Assembly: GCF_009674775.1 (NCBI RefSeq)
Contig: NZ_WKKE01000024.1
Location: forward strand, 41,329-105,328
From: Flavobacterium sp. LC2016-23
Lineage (GTDB): Bacteria; Bacteroidota; Bacteroidia; Flavobacteriales; Flavobacteriaceae
Direction of reading: 5' to 3'
Length of the DNA stretch: 64,000 bases
The position numbers were made by a program, and so were the translations under genes. This document shows, piece after piece, positions 43,623 through 53,259 of the stretch. The notes under the pieces were generated by a model that was not told where the DNA came from, did no database searches, and was given only the letters and a program-made list of their open reading frames with translations. How positions within the stretch are numbered: position 1 is the stretch's first letter; each line of letters starts with the position of its first letter.

Positions 43623-44015
43623 ATGAAAAGAAAAAGAATCGCCTTTATCATCGTGGCGGTACTGATCGTGGCTTCGGCGGGTATTTATTTTTATTACGGC
43701 TTTCTGTTTAAGGAAGCACGCAATATAGCCGCAGAAAGTCCGGATTTCAGTATCACAGCCGGAAAATTACTCGAAGAATACAACGCTGATCCGAAAAAAG
43801 CGGATGCGCTGTATCTCAATAAAACCATTGCGATCACAGGCACCGTTACCAAAGAAACGGATTCGGTAATCACGCTCGAAAATACTGTTTTTTGTCTGTT
43901 TACCCGAAAAATAAAAGAAAAACAGCTCCATTACAAAGTAACCGTTAAAGGCAAATGTATCGGATATGACGAACTTTTTCAGGAAGTGAAACTGGACCAG
44001 TGTACCCTTAATTAA
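43623..44015 (+). CDS. membrane-anchored OB-fold protein (tRNA_anti-like)
   Basis: The 130-residue protein has one N-terminal membrane anchor (IAFIIVAVLIVASAGIYFYY) and then a typical small OB-fold: AGKLLEEYNADPKKADALYL, NKTIAITGTVTKETDSVITL, and VTVKGKCIGYDELFQEVKLD. This is the tRNA_anti-like domain seen in many Bacteroidota. The extracytoplasmic position makes binding of a periplasmic partner more likely than RNA. It is 22 bases from the next gene. Confidence 0.85.
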   Translation: MKRKRIAFIIVAVLIVASAGIYFYYGFLFKEARNIAAESPDFSITAGKLLEEYNADPKKADALYLNKTIAITGTVTKETDSVITLENTVFCLFTRKIKEKQLHYKVTVKGKCIGYDELFQEVKLDQCTLN

Positions 44016-44036
44016 CCCCACACAATTAATGTAATT

Positions 44037-44879
44037 ATGAAGAAATTTTTAGTTCCAATCTGCCTTTTTCTGGCTACTATGGCCTATTCGCAGGATGATC
44101 TGCTAAAGGATCTCGATTCGACTCAGGTCGAACCCACCTATTCGACGGCCACTTTTAAGGCTTTACAGCTCGTGACCTTACAAACGACCAAAATGCCGGC
44201 GAAAAAAGAGTTCTATTTTGTAGTCTCTCACCGTTTTGGTACCGTTAAAGACGGTTTTGACAGTTTTTTTGGTCTTGATAACGCCACGACCAAACTGGGT
44301 GGTATTTACGGTGTGACCGACTGGTTATCGGTTAGTCTCTCCCGACATACCCTCAACAAAATGTATGAAACCGGTGTGAAATACCGAATGGCACGACAAG
44401 ATGCTAATTTTCCGGTAGATATTGTCGGGTACAGTGTGGCTGACATCAATACTTTTTTGGAAAAGGATCAGTATCCGGGACTGGAATTCAAACATCGTAT
44501 GACGTATGTACAGCAATTGCTGGTCTCCAGAAAGCTAAGTGAAAAACTTTCGCTAGAGTTAGTGCCGTCCTTCATTCATAAAAACCTGTACAATCCGGCC
44601 ATCGAAAACGACAACCAGTTTTCGTTTGGCGGCGGCGGACGCTATAAAATCACCAAAAGATTGTCGGTAAACTTAGAGTACATGCACAACTTTGACACTC
44701 CTGACTTTTACAAAAATCCACTATCCGTAGGTCTGGATGTAGAAACCGGCGGGCATGTCTTTCAGCTGATCTTCACCAATTCACAGGCAATGAGCGAGAG
44801 CGGTTACCTTACGAATGCTTCCGGCGACTGGGGCAAAGGCGATTTCTTTTTCGGATTTAACTTGTATAGGGTTTTTTAA
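44037..44879 (+). CDS. DUF5777-family beta-barrel outer membrane protein
   Basis: The 280-residue protein has a signal peptide (MKKFLVPICLFLATMAYS) and then the DUF5777 pattern: ALQLVTLQTTKMPAKKEFYF, VVSHRFGTVKDGFDSFFGLD and VTDWLSVSLSRH, followed by alternating strands ending FFFGFNLYRVF with an aromatic C-terminal residue, as in outer-membrane barrels. In Bacteroidota such genes occur beside periplasmic cytochrome c and YceI genes, as here. Function is not known. Confidence 0.88.
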   Translation: MKKFLVPICLFLATMAYSQDDLLKDLDSTQVEPTYSTATFKALQLVTLQTTKMPAKKEFYFVVSHRFGTVKDGFDSFFGLDNATTKLGGIYGVTDWLSVSLSRHTLNKMYETGVKYRMARQDANFPVDIVGYSVADINTFLEKDQYPGLEFKHRMTYVQQLLVSRKLSEKLSLELVPSFIHKNLYNPAIENDNQFSFGGGGRYKITKRLSVNLEYMHNFDTPDFYKNPLSVGLDVETGGHVFQLIFTNSQAMSESGYLTNASGDWGKGDFFFGFNLYRVF

Positions 44880-45065
44880 GAATTAGATAATTAGATAATG
44901 GGAGAATTTGATAATTTGATAATTGGAGAATGAGAGATTTACAAGCGACTCCCTCCTTACATCTAACCCCAAACACACAACCCATAACTCATAACCCATA
45001 ACCCATAACTCATAACCCATAACTCTTAACCCATAACCCCTAACCCTTAACCCTTAACCTTTAAC
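44880..45065. repeat. intergenic low-complexity tandem repeats
   Basis: The left part repeats TTAGATAA/TTTGATAA-type octamers and the right part, from about 44969, repeats ACCCATAACTCATA-type heptamers ending in ACCCTTAACCTTTAAC. The 196 bases between the two genes hold nothing else. Confidence 0.85.
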
Positions 45066-45075
45066 AACAACAACT

Positions 45076-45456
45076 ATGAAAAAACTAATAGCCCTTAGCT
45101 TATTGCTGGCAGCCTTTACGAGCTGCAGCAGTTCTGATACCTACGAGGATATCGCTACACCACCGCCAACCGGAACGCCAAATCCGGATCCGACAGTTGC
45201 TTTTAGCTACAGTAAAAATGCAAAAGCGATTATAGATGCCAATTGTATCAGCTGTCACCAAAACGGAAGATCGGCTTCTTTCAGACCGCTGACTACGTAT
45301 GCAGAGGTAAAAGCTGCTGTTCAAAATGCCGGTTTGTTAAACCGAATTCAGCTGCAGAATGACCAGCAGGGCATCATGCCTCAGGGCGGAAGAATGTCTC
45401 AGGCGAATATTGATGTGATTGTGAAATGGAATACGGACGGACTTCTGGAAAATTAA
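45076..45456 (+). CDS. c-type cytochrome lipoprotein
   Basis: The 126-residue protein has a lipobox (LLLAAFTSCSSSD), a Pro-rich linker, and one heme-binding CxxCH motif (DANCISCHQNG) near residue 57, with a possible Met ligand in QGIMPQGGRM near 97 and a C-terminal IVKWNTDGLLE helix common to this group. It is a mono-heme periplasmic electron carrier or redox sensor anchored by lipid. It precedes the YceI gene by five bases and is likely co-transcribed. Confidence 0.9.
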   Translation: MKKLIALSLLLAAFTSCSSSDTYEDIATPPPTGTPNPDPTVAFSYSKNAKAIIDANCISCHQNGRSASFRPLTTYAEVKAAVQNAGLLNRIQLQNDQQGIMPQGGRMSQANIDVIVKWNTDGLLEN

Positions 45457-45461
45457 CGATC

Positions 45462-46016
45462 ATGAAAAAAACAGTTCTTTATTTCTTCGTATTCGTATTG
45501 CTTATAGCTGCAAATGCAGACGGGCTTGCACAAAAACTGATTACCAAAACGGGGAATATAAAATTTCAGGCTTCTACGCCTTCTAACGAAGAAGTGGCGG
45601 CCGAAAACAAAAGTGTTTCTGCGGTTTTAGAGACTTCTACCGGAGATTTCGCGGCCTTGGTCCTGATCAAAGGGTTTCGTTTTAAGGTGGCCTTAATGGA
45701 GGAACATTTCAACGAAAATTATATGGAATCTGAAAAGTTTTCAAAAGCTACTTTAAAAGGTAAAATAGAGGATTTTGATGTTTCGAAAGTGACCGGTACC
45801 GCTAAAAGTTTTACTTTAAAAGGAGACCTTACCGTTCACGGAGTAACAAAACCGATAACCGTAACCGTAAAAGTGTCGAAAGCAGCCAACGGCGTTATTG
45901 CTATGGGTTCTTTTGACGTGAAACCGGAAGATTACGGTATTGAAATACCGAGTCTGGTACGAAAAAAAATTGCGGATAAAATAAAGGTTAATTACAATTT
46001 TTTACTGGTTAAATAA
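45462..46016 (+). CDS. YceI-family secreted lipid-binding-like protein
   Basis: The ATG at 45462 (MKKTVLYFFVFVLLIAANAD) gives a signal peptide; the upstream frame is the 3' end of the cytochrome gene. The 184-residue mature part shows YceI features: FQASTPSNEEVAAENKSVSA, ENYMESEKFSKATLKGKIE, LTVHGVTKPITVTVKVS and EDYGIEIPSLVRKKIADK. YceI proteins bind polyprenyl-type lipids such as isoprenoid quinone-like molecules in the periplasm. It ends just before a strong terminator. Confidence 0.9.
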   Translation: MKKTVLYFFVFVLLIAANADGLAQKLITKTGNIKFQASTPSNEEVAAENKSVSAVLETSTGDFAALVLIKGFRFKVALMEEHFNENYMESEKFSKATLKGKIEDFDVSKVTGTAKSFTLKGDLTVHGVTKPITVTVKVSKAANGVIAMGSFDVKPEDYGIEIPSLVRKKIADKIKVNYNFLLVK

Positions 46017-46025
46017 ATATGGCCC

Positions 46026-46057
46026 GAGGTCAGTTGTTACAGACTGACCTCTTTTTT
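46026..46057 (+). terminator. hairpin terminator after the YceI gene
   Basis: GAGGTCAGT (46026-46034) and ACTGACCTC (46043-46051) form a 9-bp stem followed by six T. Confidence 0.88.
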
Positions 46058-46079
46058 AACAACCCTAAACTAAAAGGAA

Positions 46080-46481
46080 ATGATCTGCAAAAATTATGTT
46101 GTTTCGGGAGAAGATGTCAATGACAGCATGGTCATGGAAAGCAGTGCCTACCTTTCTTATACGCTTCGGGTACTGTATCGTTTTTTATTTGCGAACGGAT
46201 TTTCAAAAGAGCGGCTCCATGCTTTGCAGCTTGGTTTGCAGGAAGGCGATCATGTATTGGTTTGTTATAAAGACCTGATGTTTACCGAACCCTTTTTTGT
46301 GGAGCTGAAACAGTGTTATATAGGCGACAAAATCCGTATTGAAAGCCACTTCTTCAACTCCGGAAACGAATGTTGTGCAGCCGTGACCAAAGAGGTCGAG
46401 TGGTTTGACCCTGTTCAAAGCAAAGTAATCGCGGCACCGAAACAAATTCTGCGGCATTTTAATCCGGCGAAGAGCGCGTAA
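46080..46481 (+). CDS. hot-dog-fold thioesterase-like protein
   Basis: The 133-residue protein looks like a 4HBT hot-dog thioesterase: MVMESSAYLSYTLRVLYRFL-type helix, then strands GDHVLVCYKDLMFTEPFFVE, LKQCYIGDKIRIESHFFNSG and CCAAVTKEVEWFD. The usual N-terminal Asp of the family is replaced or displaced (VVSGEDVNDSMVMES). It probably hydrolyses an acyl-CoA or a related thioester. It follows the terminator, so it has its own promoter, and converges with the PepSY gene with a gap of only eight bases. Confidence 0.75.
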   Translation: MICKNYVVSGEDVNDSMVMESSAYLSYTLRVLYRFLFANGFSKERLHALQLGLQEGDHVLVCYKDLMFTEPFFVELKQCYIGDKIRIESHFFNSGNECCAAVTKEVEWFDPVQSKVIAAPKQILRHFNPAKSA

Positions 46482-46489
46482 ACCCCATT

Positions 46490-47602
46490 CTACCCTTTCC
46501 CCTTTTTGACTTTTTTCCCTTTTGATTTCTTTCCTTTCTTCCACCAGATGATAAACCCGGTTACCGGAAGGGAGGCACCTATAAGACTGACCACACTCCA
46601 GAGTATTTTACCCGCCAGTCCGAAGAAAGCGCCGGTATGCAGATCGTGATTGCTCGCTTCATATACGTCCGCGGCATTGTTGTCTTTGTACAATTTGGTT
46701 CGTACTAACGCTCCTGTTTTTCCGTCGAAAAAGATACTGTTCTGCTTTCTGGCACTTGCCCATTGGTTGGGATAGGTCATTCGCACCCGGAGTTCACCCG
46801 TTTTCCGAACTGAAAAACTTATGGAAGAGGCTCCCGGATATTGAGCGTTCACACTTTCATAAATCTTGTTGTATCGCACCGGAATGGTCGTCGAATCTAT
46901 TTTTGCCGGAGGTACGGCTTCCGTTCCTTTGCTTAAAGTGGTTCGGGTCACGACATTGACTGCTTTTTTGGCCGTATCAAATTTAAAATAGAGTCCTGAA
47001 AATGCAATGAGCAGCAATACCACAGCAGCATAAAATCCCAGCACCTGATGCAGGTCGTAATTGACCCTTTTAAAAGAACCGCTCCATTTTATCTGAAGCG
47101 ACTGTTTCACCAGACGCATTTGATTCGGAAACCATAAAATAAGTCCGGTGATGAGCATAATCAAAAAAATCACCACGGACCAGCCCTGAATGAATTCCCC
47201 CGCCTCGCCCAATAAAAGGGTACGATGTACTTCTAAAACCGTATTGAGCCAGTCTGCGCCTTTTTCATTGACCAGGCTCCCGTCGTATGGGTTAAAATAG
47301 TAGGTCTTTTTCTTTTTGGTGGAAATCTGAACGGTGGCGTTCGCTTCTTCCTTATTTACTTTTAAAGCCGTTATTTTCTGTTTGGGTTCCAGGCGCTGGT
47401 AGTTCTCCAGTATAGCGGTAAGCCCTATAAAAGGTTTTTGCTGAACGGGCACGTGCAGAAATTCCTGTTGTGCCGCATCGCGGATTTCTGCTTCAAAAAC
47501 ATACAAAAACCCCGTGATACTAATGATCAAAACGATGAGGCCCGATGCTAAACCGAGCCATAAATGTATTTGTCGTACTGCTTTTTTAAATCCTTTCTTC
47601 AT
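46490..47602 (-). CDS. PepSY-associated membrane protein, probable ferric-siderophore reductase
   Basis: The 370-residue protein has four spans typical of the PepSY_TM family (IHLWLGLASGLIVLIISITG, IFLIMLITGLILWFPN, YAAVVLLLIAFSGLYF, ILWSVVSLIGASLPVTGF) with two PepSY-like periplasmic domains and conserved His residues in the first (RQIHLWLG), the second (LEVHRTLLLG) and later segments (LHQVLGFY, HDLHTGAFFG) that may bind heme. These proteins often sit with TonB siderophore receptors and are thought to reduce iron. It is 58 bases downstream of such a receptor gene on the same strand. The C-terminus is very Lys-rich. Confidence 0.88.
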   Translation of the reverse strand: MKKGFKKAVRQIHLWLGLASGLIVLIISITGFLYVFEAEIRDAAQQEFLHVPVQQKPFIGLTAILENYQRLEPKQKITALKVNKEEANATVQISTKKKKTYYFNPYDGSLVNEKGADWLNTVLEVHRTLLLGEAGEFIQGWSVVIFLIMLITGLILWFPNQMRLVKQSLQIKWSGSFKRVNYDLHQVLGFYAAVVLLLIAFSGLYFKFDTAKKAVNVVTRTTLSKGTEAVPPAKIDSTTIPVRYNKIYESVNAQYPGASSISFSVRKTGELRVRMTYPNQWASARKQNSIFFDGKTGALVRTKLYKDNNAADVYEASNHDLHTGAFFGLAGKILWSVVSLIGASLPVTGFIIWWKKGKKSKGKKVKKGKG

Positions 47603-47660
47603 AGGGTATCGTAAAGTTCAAATATAGAGAATCTGCTTTTAAAATAATTCACGGGAATAC

Positions 47661-50048
47661 TTAGAATTTAAAGGTAATATTCCCGGTCACCCTTGTCGGA
47701 TTTTGCGCTGCTAAACGGTACGACCAGTATTTCTCGTTGGTCAGGTTATCTACTTTTAGTCCTAATCGGTATTTGGGCCTGTCGTAGAATACAGAAGCAT
47801 CCAGAACGGTATACGAAGGAATACTAAACTGAAAGTTTGTGGTGTTCGTCTGGTAATATTCACTTCCGTAAATCCCTCCGAAACCGAGTCCCAATCCCGA
47901 AAGCGATCCTTCCACCAGACGGTAACTGGCCCACAGGTTGGCAGTTCTTGGCGAACCTGCCGTTGTCGGGCGTAATCCGTTGATGGTGGCATTGGCTTTA
48001 GTATACTTACTGTCATTATAGGTATAACCGGCTACGATATTCAGACCCCGAATCGGGTTGGCAATCAGTTCGGCCTCCAATCCTTTACTGAGCTGTGTAC
48101 CGTCCTGAAGCTGAAAGTTAGCGTGATCGGGATCGTCACGGGTAATATTTGTTACCTGGATATCATAATAACTTAAAGTGGCGCTGATTTTATTAAAGTC
48201 GAACTTCACTCCTCCTTCTAACTGGTTCGCCTGGTTCGGCTTGAAGGTATTTCCGTTAAAATCAGATCCGCCCACATTGTTAAATCCGTTCATGTAATTA
48301 GCAAATACGGATACCTTTTCTTTTACAATCTGATACACGGCCCCCAATCTTGGCGAAAAGGCGGTCTGATTGTAACTTCCTACCAATGAATCACGGCTTG
48401 GGTAATAGACACCTTTATTAATATAGCGGTCTACCCTAACCCCGCCCATTACAATTAATTTGTCTGTAATATTTAGTACGTCTGATACATAAGCACTATA
48501 GGTTCGCTCGTTATTGGAGACATAATTACTGAATTTAACATTCGCCGGTAAAAACAGCGGATCTATTTTATCGGCAGTAAAATTATTGTAGGCATCCCCC
48601 GGTTTTTTATAGTTGATGGCGGGCATGTTGACGGTTGCATCGTTACGGGTGGCACGCAGGCTGTAGAAATCGAAACCGGCCACGACCCTGTTACGCAGTC
48701 TTCCGATTTTGAAATCACCGTTCAAGTTTTGCTGAATATCGGTTCCGTAGTACGGATTGTCCTGTTTGGTCACCGCCTGTCTCAGCGTCGTATTGCTCAA
48801 AGCGGTTAGCGCTACCGTATAGCCTTCTGCTGAAGAGCGGGTACGGGACACAATAGTCTGCGACGTCCATTCGTCTGATATTTTATATTTTAACTGGGCA
48901 AATATATTGTACTGCTGTCCGGTATAATTTACCGTATTGTTGGCGAAAGAAAGTTTGTACGGAATACCCATTTCGGTGATACTTCTGGCCGTAGCGTCTT
49001 TTCCGGTATAGGGCGCGAGTCGTGTTGGCGAAGTCCCTTTTAAAGAACTGAACTCGGCGTCAATCAGTAAAGTCAGCCTTTCGTTTACGGCATAGGAGAA
49101 ACTGGGTGCGATAAAAAAGCTTTTATTAAAACCGGCATCCTGAAAACTTCGCTCGCTGTGCAAAGCGGTATTAATTCTGAAAAGCGCTGTTTTATCGTCA
49201 TTCAGAGGGGTATTGATGTCAGCCGTAAAACGGTTCAGGTCCCAATCGGCAGCGGAATACGAAACCTCACCCTTAAAGAAATCGAAAGGTTTTTTGGTGA
49301 CCCTGTTGAATAAACCTCCGAAAGAAGAAATCGTGCTTCCGAACAACGTCGCCGATGGTCCTTTAATGACTTCAATGCGCTCTAAATTGGCCGGATCAAT
49401 AGAATTATAGGTAAAACTTCCGACCCCGTTTCGTACCAGCTGCGGCGTGGCAAAACCTCTTGAAATATTGGTGGTTCTTCCCTGATTCCGAACCTCGGCA
49501 ATACCGGCTCCCGGAACGTTTTTAAAAGCACTGTTGTAATCGGTTATCACCTGCTCTTTCATCAGTTCCTTGCTTACGATGGTATACACCTGCGGGTTTT
49601 CCATGTTTTTCAGCTTCATCTTAGAAACTTCTTCGCTTTCTTTTCTGGCAAATCGGTTTCCGCCCGAACTGACAATGACTTCCTCTAATTCCTGTGAGGT
49701 ATAAATCAGTTCAAAATCCAATTGCACAGCCGTATGAGTTGGATCGAGCAGTACGGAAGCCGGGGAGGAATCGTAGCCGTTCATCACAACTTCGACTACA
49801 TAAGTGCCAAAAGGGATGTTTTTGAGTTCATAAGTACCATCGGCATCGGTAACCGTTGTTTTATTCAGTTCCGCAATTTTTACTTTTGAACCTTGTACAG
49901 AATTTCCGTCTTTTACCAGTACCTTCCCTGAGATTGTTCCGCTATTGGATTGCGAAAAAGCGGTCAGCGGACATAAAAGAAGCAGTAGCAGCACCGCGAA
50001 TATTTTAGCTAAAACATTATTTAGTAGTGCATTAGTAATTATTTTCAT
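47661..50048 (-). CDS. TonB-dependent siderophore receptor
   Basis: The 795-residue protein has a signal peptide (LLLLLLCPLTAFSQ), a carboxypeptidase-D-like domain (GTISGKVLVKDGNSVQGSKV, about 37-115), a plug (VYTIVSKELMKEQVITDYNS, ILVRNGVGSFTYNSIDPANL-like, IEVIKGPSATLFGSTISSFG, residues about 150-260) and a barrel ending PTRVTGNITFKF with a terminal Phe. The plug is of the siderophore-receptor type. A promoter with spacing 19 lies just upstream, and the PepSY membrane protein follows, so it is an iron-uptake pair. The exact siderophore cannot be told. Confidence 0.92.
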   Translation of the reverse strand: MKIITNALLNNVLAKIFAVLLLLLLCPLTAFSQSNSGTISGKVLVKDGNSVQGSKVKIAELNKTTVTDADGTYELKNIPFGTYVVEVVMNGYDSSPASVLLDPTHTAVQLDFELIYTSQELEEVIVSSGGNRFARKESEEVSKMKLKNMENPQVYTIVSKELMKEQVITDYNSAFKNVPGAGIAEVRNQGRTTNISRGFATPQLVRNGVGSFTYNSIDPANLERIEVIKGPSATLFGSTISSFGGLFNRVTKKPFDFFKGEVSYSAADWDLNRFTADINTPLNDDKTALFRINTALHSERSFQDAGFNKSFFIAPSFSYAVNERLTLLIDAEFSSLKGTSPTRLAPYTGKDATARSITEMGIPYKLSFANNTVNYTGQQYNIFAQLKYKISDEWTSQTIVSRTRSSAEGYTVALTALSNTTLRQAVTKQDNPYYGTDIQQNLNGDFKIGRLRNRVVAGFDFYSLRATRNDATVNMPAINYKKPGDAYNNFTADKIDPLFLPANVKFSNYVSNNERTYSAYVSDVLNITDKLIVMGGVRVDRYINKGVYYPSRDSLVGSYNQTAFSPRLGAVYQIVKEKVSVFANYMNGFNNVGGSDFNGNTFKPNQANQLEGGVKFDFNKISATLSYYDIQVTNITRDDPDHANFQLQDGTQLSKGLEAELIANPIRGLNIVAGYTYNDSKYTKANATINGLRPTTAGSPRTANLWASYRLVEGSLSGLGLGFGGIYGSEYYQTNTTNFQFSIPSYTVLDASVFYDRPKYRLGLKVDNLTNEKYWSYRLAAQNPTRVTGNITFKF

Positions 50049-50084
50049 GTGAATTAAAATGATTATTTTTATTTAGAATGAATA

Positions 50085-50114
50085 CAAATATAAAATTAAT
50101 GTGAATGTATACAA
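50085..50114 (-). promoter_or_regulatory. promoter of the siderophore receptor gene
   Basis: On the minus strand TTG (50112-50114) is followed after 19 bases by TATATTTG (50085-50092), a complete Bacteroidota-type promoter, 37 bases before the ATG at 50048. The rest of the 300-base divergent region up to 50352 shows no other clear element. Confidence 0.6.
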
Positions 50115-50352
50115 TTAAACACACCCAAATTTTATCGGGAAATTGTATAACATTTAAGGGTAATGCTATAAACCTTTTCAGGTACTAAAATCTAAATTTA
50201 ATCCTGTGTACTTTTCTAAAGTAAGAAGTAAAGACCGGGGAAGCAGATCGGACGCCTTACCTCTGAAAAATACTGCTTTTTTTATGCCATTTGACTTAAA
50301 AAAAAAGGCACAGTCTGTATCCTGTTAATAGATTTATATCTAACTTGCTTAT

Positions 50353-51477
50353 ATGAAAACAAACACTAATGTACTTATCATTGGCGGCGGACTGGCAGGT
50401 TTGGCGAGTGCTATTCATTTATCCGGACAGGGAATGCAGGTAACGCTTATCGAAAAATCCGGGTATCCCAGACATAAGGTTTGTGGCGAATACATTTCTA
50501 ATGAAATTTTACCCTATTTAACCTGGCTTGGTGCAGCGGTTGCTACATTAAAACCCACCACTATCTCCAACTTTGAGTTCACCACATCGAACGGGAGGAT
50601 CGCAAAAGCAAAACTTCCTTTAGGTGGCTTTGGTATCAGCCGGTATGCCCTGGATCATTTTCTCTATGAAAAAGCCATAGCCAATGGCTGTAAAATTATA
50701 CAGGAAACGGTTACGGATATTGCTTTTGATCAGGAGGTATTCAGTGTTCGGACTCCCAGCCAGACTTTCACCTCAAAAATTGTATTGGGCGCTTACGGCA
50801 AACGCTCCAATATCGATCAGGTTTTAGCAAGGGATTTTATTCATAAAAAATCGTCCTGGCTGGCCGTTAAAGCACATTATTCCGGTGATTTCCCCGATGA
50901 TCTCGTCGCTTTACACAACTTCAGTGGCGGTTATTGCGGCATTTCCAAAGTAGAAAATAATAGTATCAATATTTGTTATCTGGCTGATTATGCCACTTTC
51001 AAAAAATATAAAAACATAGAAGCGTATCAACGTAAAGTGCTTTATAAAAACAAACGCTTAAAATCTATTCTGGAAAGCAGTGCCCTTCTTTTTGAAAAAC
51101 CCATCACCATCAGTCAGATCTCATTTGACCCCAAACAGCCTGTAGAAAATCACATCCTTATGATTGGTGATACTGCCGGCCTTATCCATCCGTTATGTGG
51201 TAATGGCATGGCCATGGCTTTACACAGTGCTAAAATAGCTGCTGAATTGGTACTGGATTTTCAAAACGGAGCTATTTCGCGTGAGGTTTTAGAAAGAACG
51301 TATACCCAAAGATGGAAAGCGAATTTTGGGAGACGCTTGTTTATGGGGCGTGTACTGGCTAAAATATTAAGCCGGAAAAAAATGGCAAATTTTCTTATTT
51401 CAATCGTAGCCTCCTTCCCGGGACTGCTTCCGTTCATTATTAAACAAACGCATGGTAAACCCATAGAAATCTATTAA
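50353..51477 (+). CDS. FAD-dependent oxidoreductase of the polyketide operon
   Basis: The 374-residue protein has an FAD-binding Rossmann motif at the N-terminus (NVLIIGGGLAGLASAIHLSG, GxGxxG type), the geranylgeranyl-reductase-like SGYPRHKVCGEYIS signature, and the second FAD motif ENHILMIGDTAGLIHPLCGN then GMAMALHSAK. Flavoproteins of this group act as aromatic hydroxylases or prenyl/quinone reductases. It is the first gene of a seven-gene operon with a type III PKS; by analogy with the Streptomyces Srs phenolic-lipid operon it may hydroxylate the aromatic product. The next gene starts at the base after its stop. Confidence 0.9.
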   Translation: MKTNTNVLIIGGGLAGLASAIHLSGQGMQVTLIEKSGYPRHKVCGEYISNEILPYLTWLGAAVATLKPTTISNFEFTTSNGRIAKAKLPLGGFGISRYALDHFLYEKAIANGCKIIQETVTDIAFDQEVFSVRTPSQTFTSKIVLGAYGKRSNIDQVLARDFIHKKSSWLAVKAHYSGDFPDDLVALHNFSGGYCGISKVENNSINICYLADYATFKKYKNIEAYQRKVLYKNKRLKSILESSALLFEKPITISQISFDPKQPVENHILMIGDTAGLIHPLCGNGMAMALHSAKIAAELVLDFQNGAISREVLERTYTQRWKANFGRRLFMGRVLAKILSRKKMANFLISIVASFPGLLPFIIKQTHGKPIEIY

Positions 51478-52191
51478 ATGGCCATAAACACCCAATACAG
51501 AACACAGGAAACCGAGATTATGGATGATTTTTCGCTTACGGGCGAAGAATTACGATCTGCGCTGGATCAGATTGCCCGTATCAACCGGTTATTAGGCGGT
51601 AACAAACTAACGCTGAATGCTACCCGGCAGTTGTTGAAAAAAAGGACTGTTTCGGAACCCATCGTAATAACCGATATAGGCTGCGGTAATGGGGATATGC
51701 TGAGAATGCTGGCCGATTATGGGGCTGAAAATCAGCTGAATTTTAAACTTATTGGTATTGATGCCAATGCTTTTACGGTACGGTACGCCGAATCGTTATC
51801 TGCTGAATTTTCGAATATTGAATATCGGTGCGTTGACATTTTCAGCGAGGAATTTAAATCCCTCCAACACGATATTGTTTTATGTACCCTGACCCTGCAC
51901 CACTTTACAAACGAGCAAATCCTTCATATAATGCGTATCTTTCATACGAATACAACGATTGGGATTGTCATAAACGATCTGCACCGCAGTACACTGGCTT
52001 ATCGGCTTTTTCAACTGATTGGCTTTGTTTTCAATCTCAATACAATGTCGCGCGAAGATGGCCAGGTATCCATATTAAGAGGTTTTAAAAAAAATGAACT
52101 GAAGGAATTTTCCAAAAAACTAAATTTAAACAACTATACCATAACCTGGAAGTGGGCTTTTCGCTACCAATGGATAATTACTAAAAAATGA
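51478..52191 (+). CDS. SAM-dependent methyltransferase of the polyketide operon
   Basis: The 237-residue protein carries the class I motif IVITDIGCGNGDMLRMLADY near residue 63-80, the acidic loop FKLIGIDANAFTVRYA and IVLCTLTLHHFTNEQ for the cofactor and substrate pocket. It probably methylates the phenolic product. It starts directly after the FAD oxidoreductase stop and overlaps the type III PKS start by 4 bases, showing coupled translation. Confidence 0.9.
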   Translation: MAINTQYRTQETEIMDDFSLTGEELRSALDQIARINRLLGGNKLTLNATRQLLKKRTVSEPIVITDIGCGNGDMLRMLADYGAENQLNFKLIGIDANAFTVRYAESLSAEFSNIEYRCVDIFSEEFKSLQHDIVLCTLTLHHFTNEQILHIMRIFHTNTTIGIVINDLHRSTLAYRLFQLIGFVFNLNTMSREDGQVSILRGFKKNELKEFSKKLNLNNYTITWKWAFRYQWIITKK

Positions 52192-53240
52192 GTGTAAAAA
52201 TAACAACAGTAGCCAAGCAGCTGCCCCAATATTCCCGCACCACGGCAGAAATCATGCCTTTTCTGGATGCCTGGCTGTTCGGACATGAAGAGCGTTTTAT
52301 AAAAAAAGTAAAAAAAATATTTGAGGGGGCAGCCGTTGATAAACGCTACTCGATCATGGAGCCCAGCGAAGTTTTTACTGCGACCTCCTTTGAAGAGAAA
52401 AACGATATTTACAGCCGTGAAGTGATCGTGCTAGGCGAACAGGTGCTCGAAAAAGCACTAAAAAAAGCCAATTGGGACCCCCAAACACTGGATTATATTA
52501 TTACGGTAAGCTGTACCGGAATCATGATCCCTTCACTGGATGCCTACCTGATCAATAAAATGAACCTTCGACAGGATATTGTACGCCTGCCTGTTACTGA
52601 AATGGGCTGTGCCGCCGGAATATCGGGTATACTCTATGCGAAAAACTTTCTGAAGTCCAATCCCGGCAAACGGGCTGCGGTGATCGCCGTAGAATCGCCA
52701 ACGGCTACTTTTCAGCTGAATGATTTTTCGATGCCCAATATTGTAAGTGCCGCTATTTTTGGGGATGGTGCCGCCTGCTGCCTCTTATCTTCGTATGAAG
52801 AAGATGAAGGCCCTGAGATTATCGATGAGGAAATGTATCATTTTTATGATGCAGAACATATGATGGGTTTTAAAGTGACCAACAGCGGCTTGCAGATGGT
52901 TCTGGATATTGAAGTGCCCGATACGATTGCTGCCCACTTTGGTGACATTATTCATCCGTTCCTGCAAAAAAACAAGCTGGAGATTAAAGATCTGGATCAT
53001 ATGATTTTTCATCCCGGCGGCAAAAAAATTGTGACCACCGTGGAAGCACTCTTTTCCGGACTGGGCAAAAATATTGACGATACGAAAGCAGTACTGAAAG
53101 AATACGGCAATATGTCGAGCGCCACGGTGCTGTATGTTTTAGAACGCATTATGGAGAATAAACCACAAGCTGGGGAAAAAGGACTTATGCTCAGTTTTGG
53201 CCCGGGATTTTCGGCACAACGTGTTTTATTGCAATGGTAA
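52188..53240 (+). CDS. type III polyketide synthase (chalcone/stilbene synthase family)
   Basis: The 350-residue protein is of normal family length. The Cys-His-Asn triad is visible: Cys about residue 141 (TEMGCAAGISG), His about 274 (MIFHPGGKKIV), Asn about 307 (KEYGNMSSATVLYV). The family loop near the C-terminus reads LSFGPGFSAQRVLL. It condenses an acyl starter with malonyl-CoA to a pyrone or resorcinol. Nearby ACP, ketosynthase and dehydratase genes suggest that the starter is a specially made acyl chain. It overlaps the methyltransferase gene by 4 bases. Confidence 0.95.
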   Translation: MSVKITTVAKQLPQYSRTTAEIMPFLDAWLFGHEERFIKKVKKIFEGAAVDKRYSIMEPSEVFTATSFEEKNDIYSREVIVLGEQVLEKALKKANWDPQTLDYIITVSCTGIMIPSLDAYLINKMNLRQDIVRLPVTEMGCAAGISGILYAKNFLKSNPGKRAAVIAVESPTATFQLNDFSMPNIVSAAIFGDGAACCLLSSYEEDEGPEIIDEEMYHFYDAEHMMGFKVTNSGLQMVLDIEVPDTIAAHFGDIIHPFLQKNKLEIKDLDHMIFHPGGKKIVTTVEALFSGLGKNIDDTKAVLKEYGNMSSATVLYVLERIMENKPQAGEKGLMLSFGPGFSAQRVLLQW

Positions 53241-53259
53241 TTACTTTTTAAAAACAAAC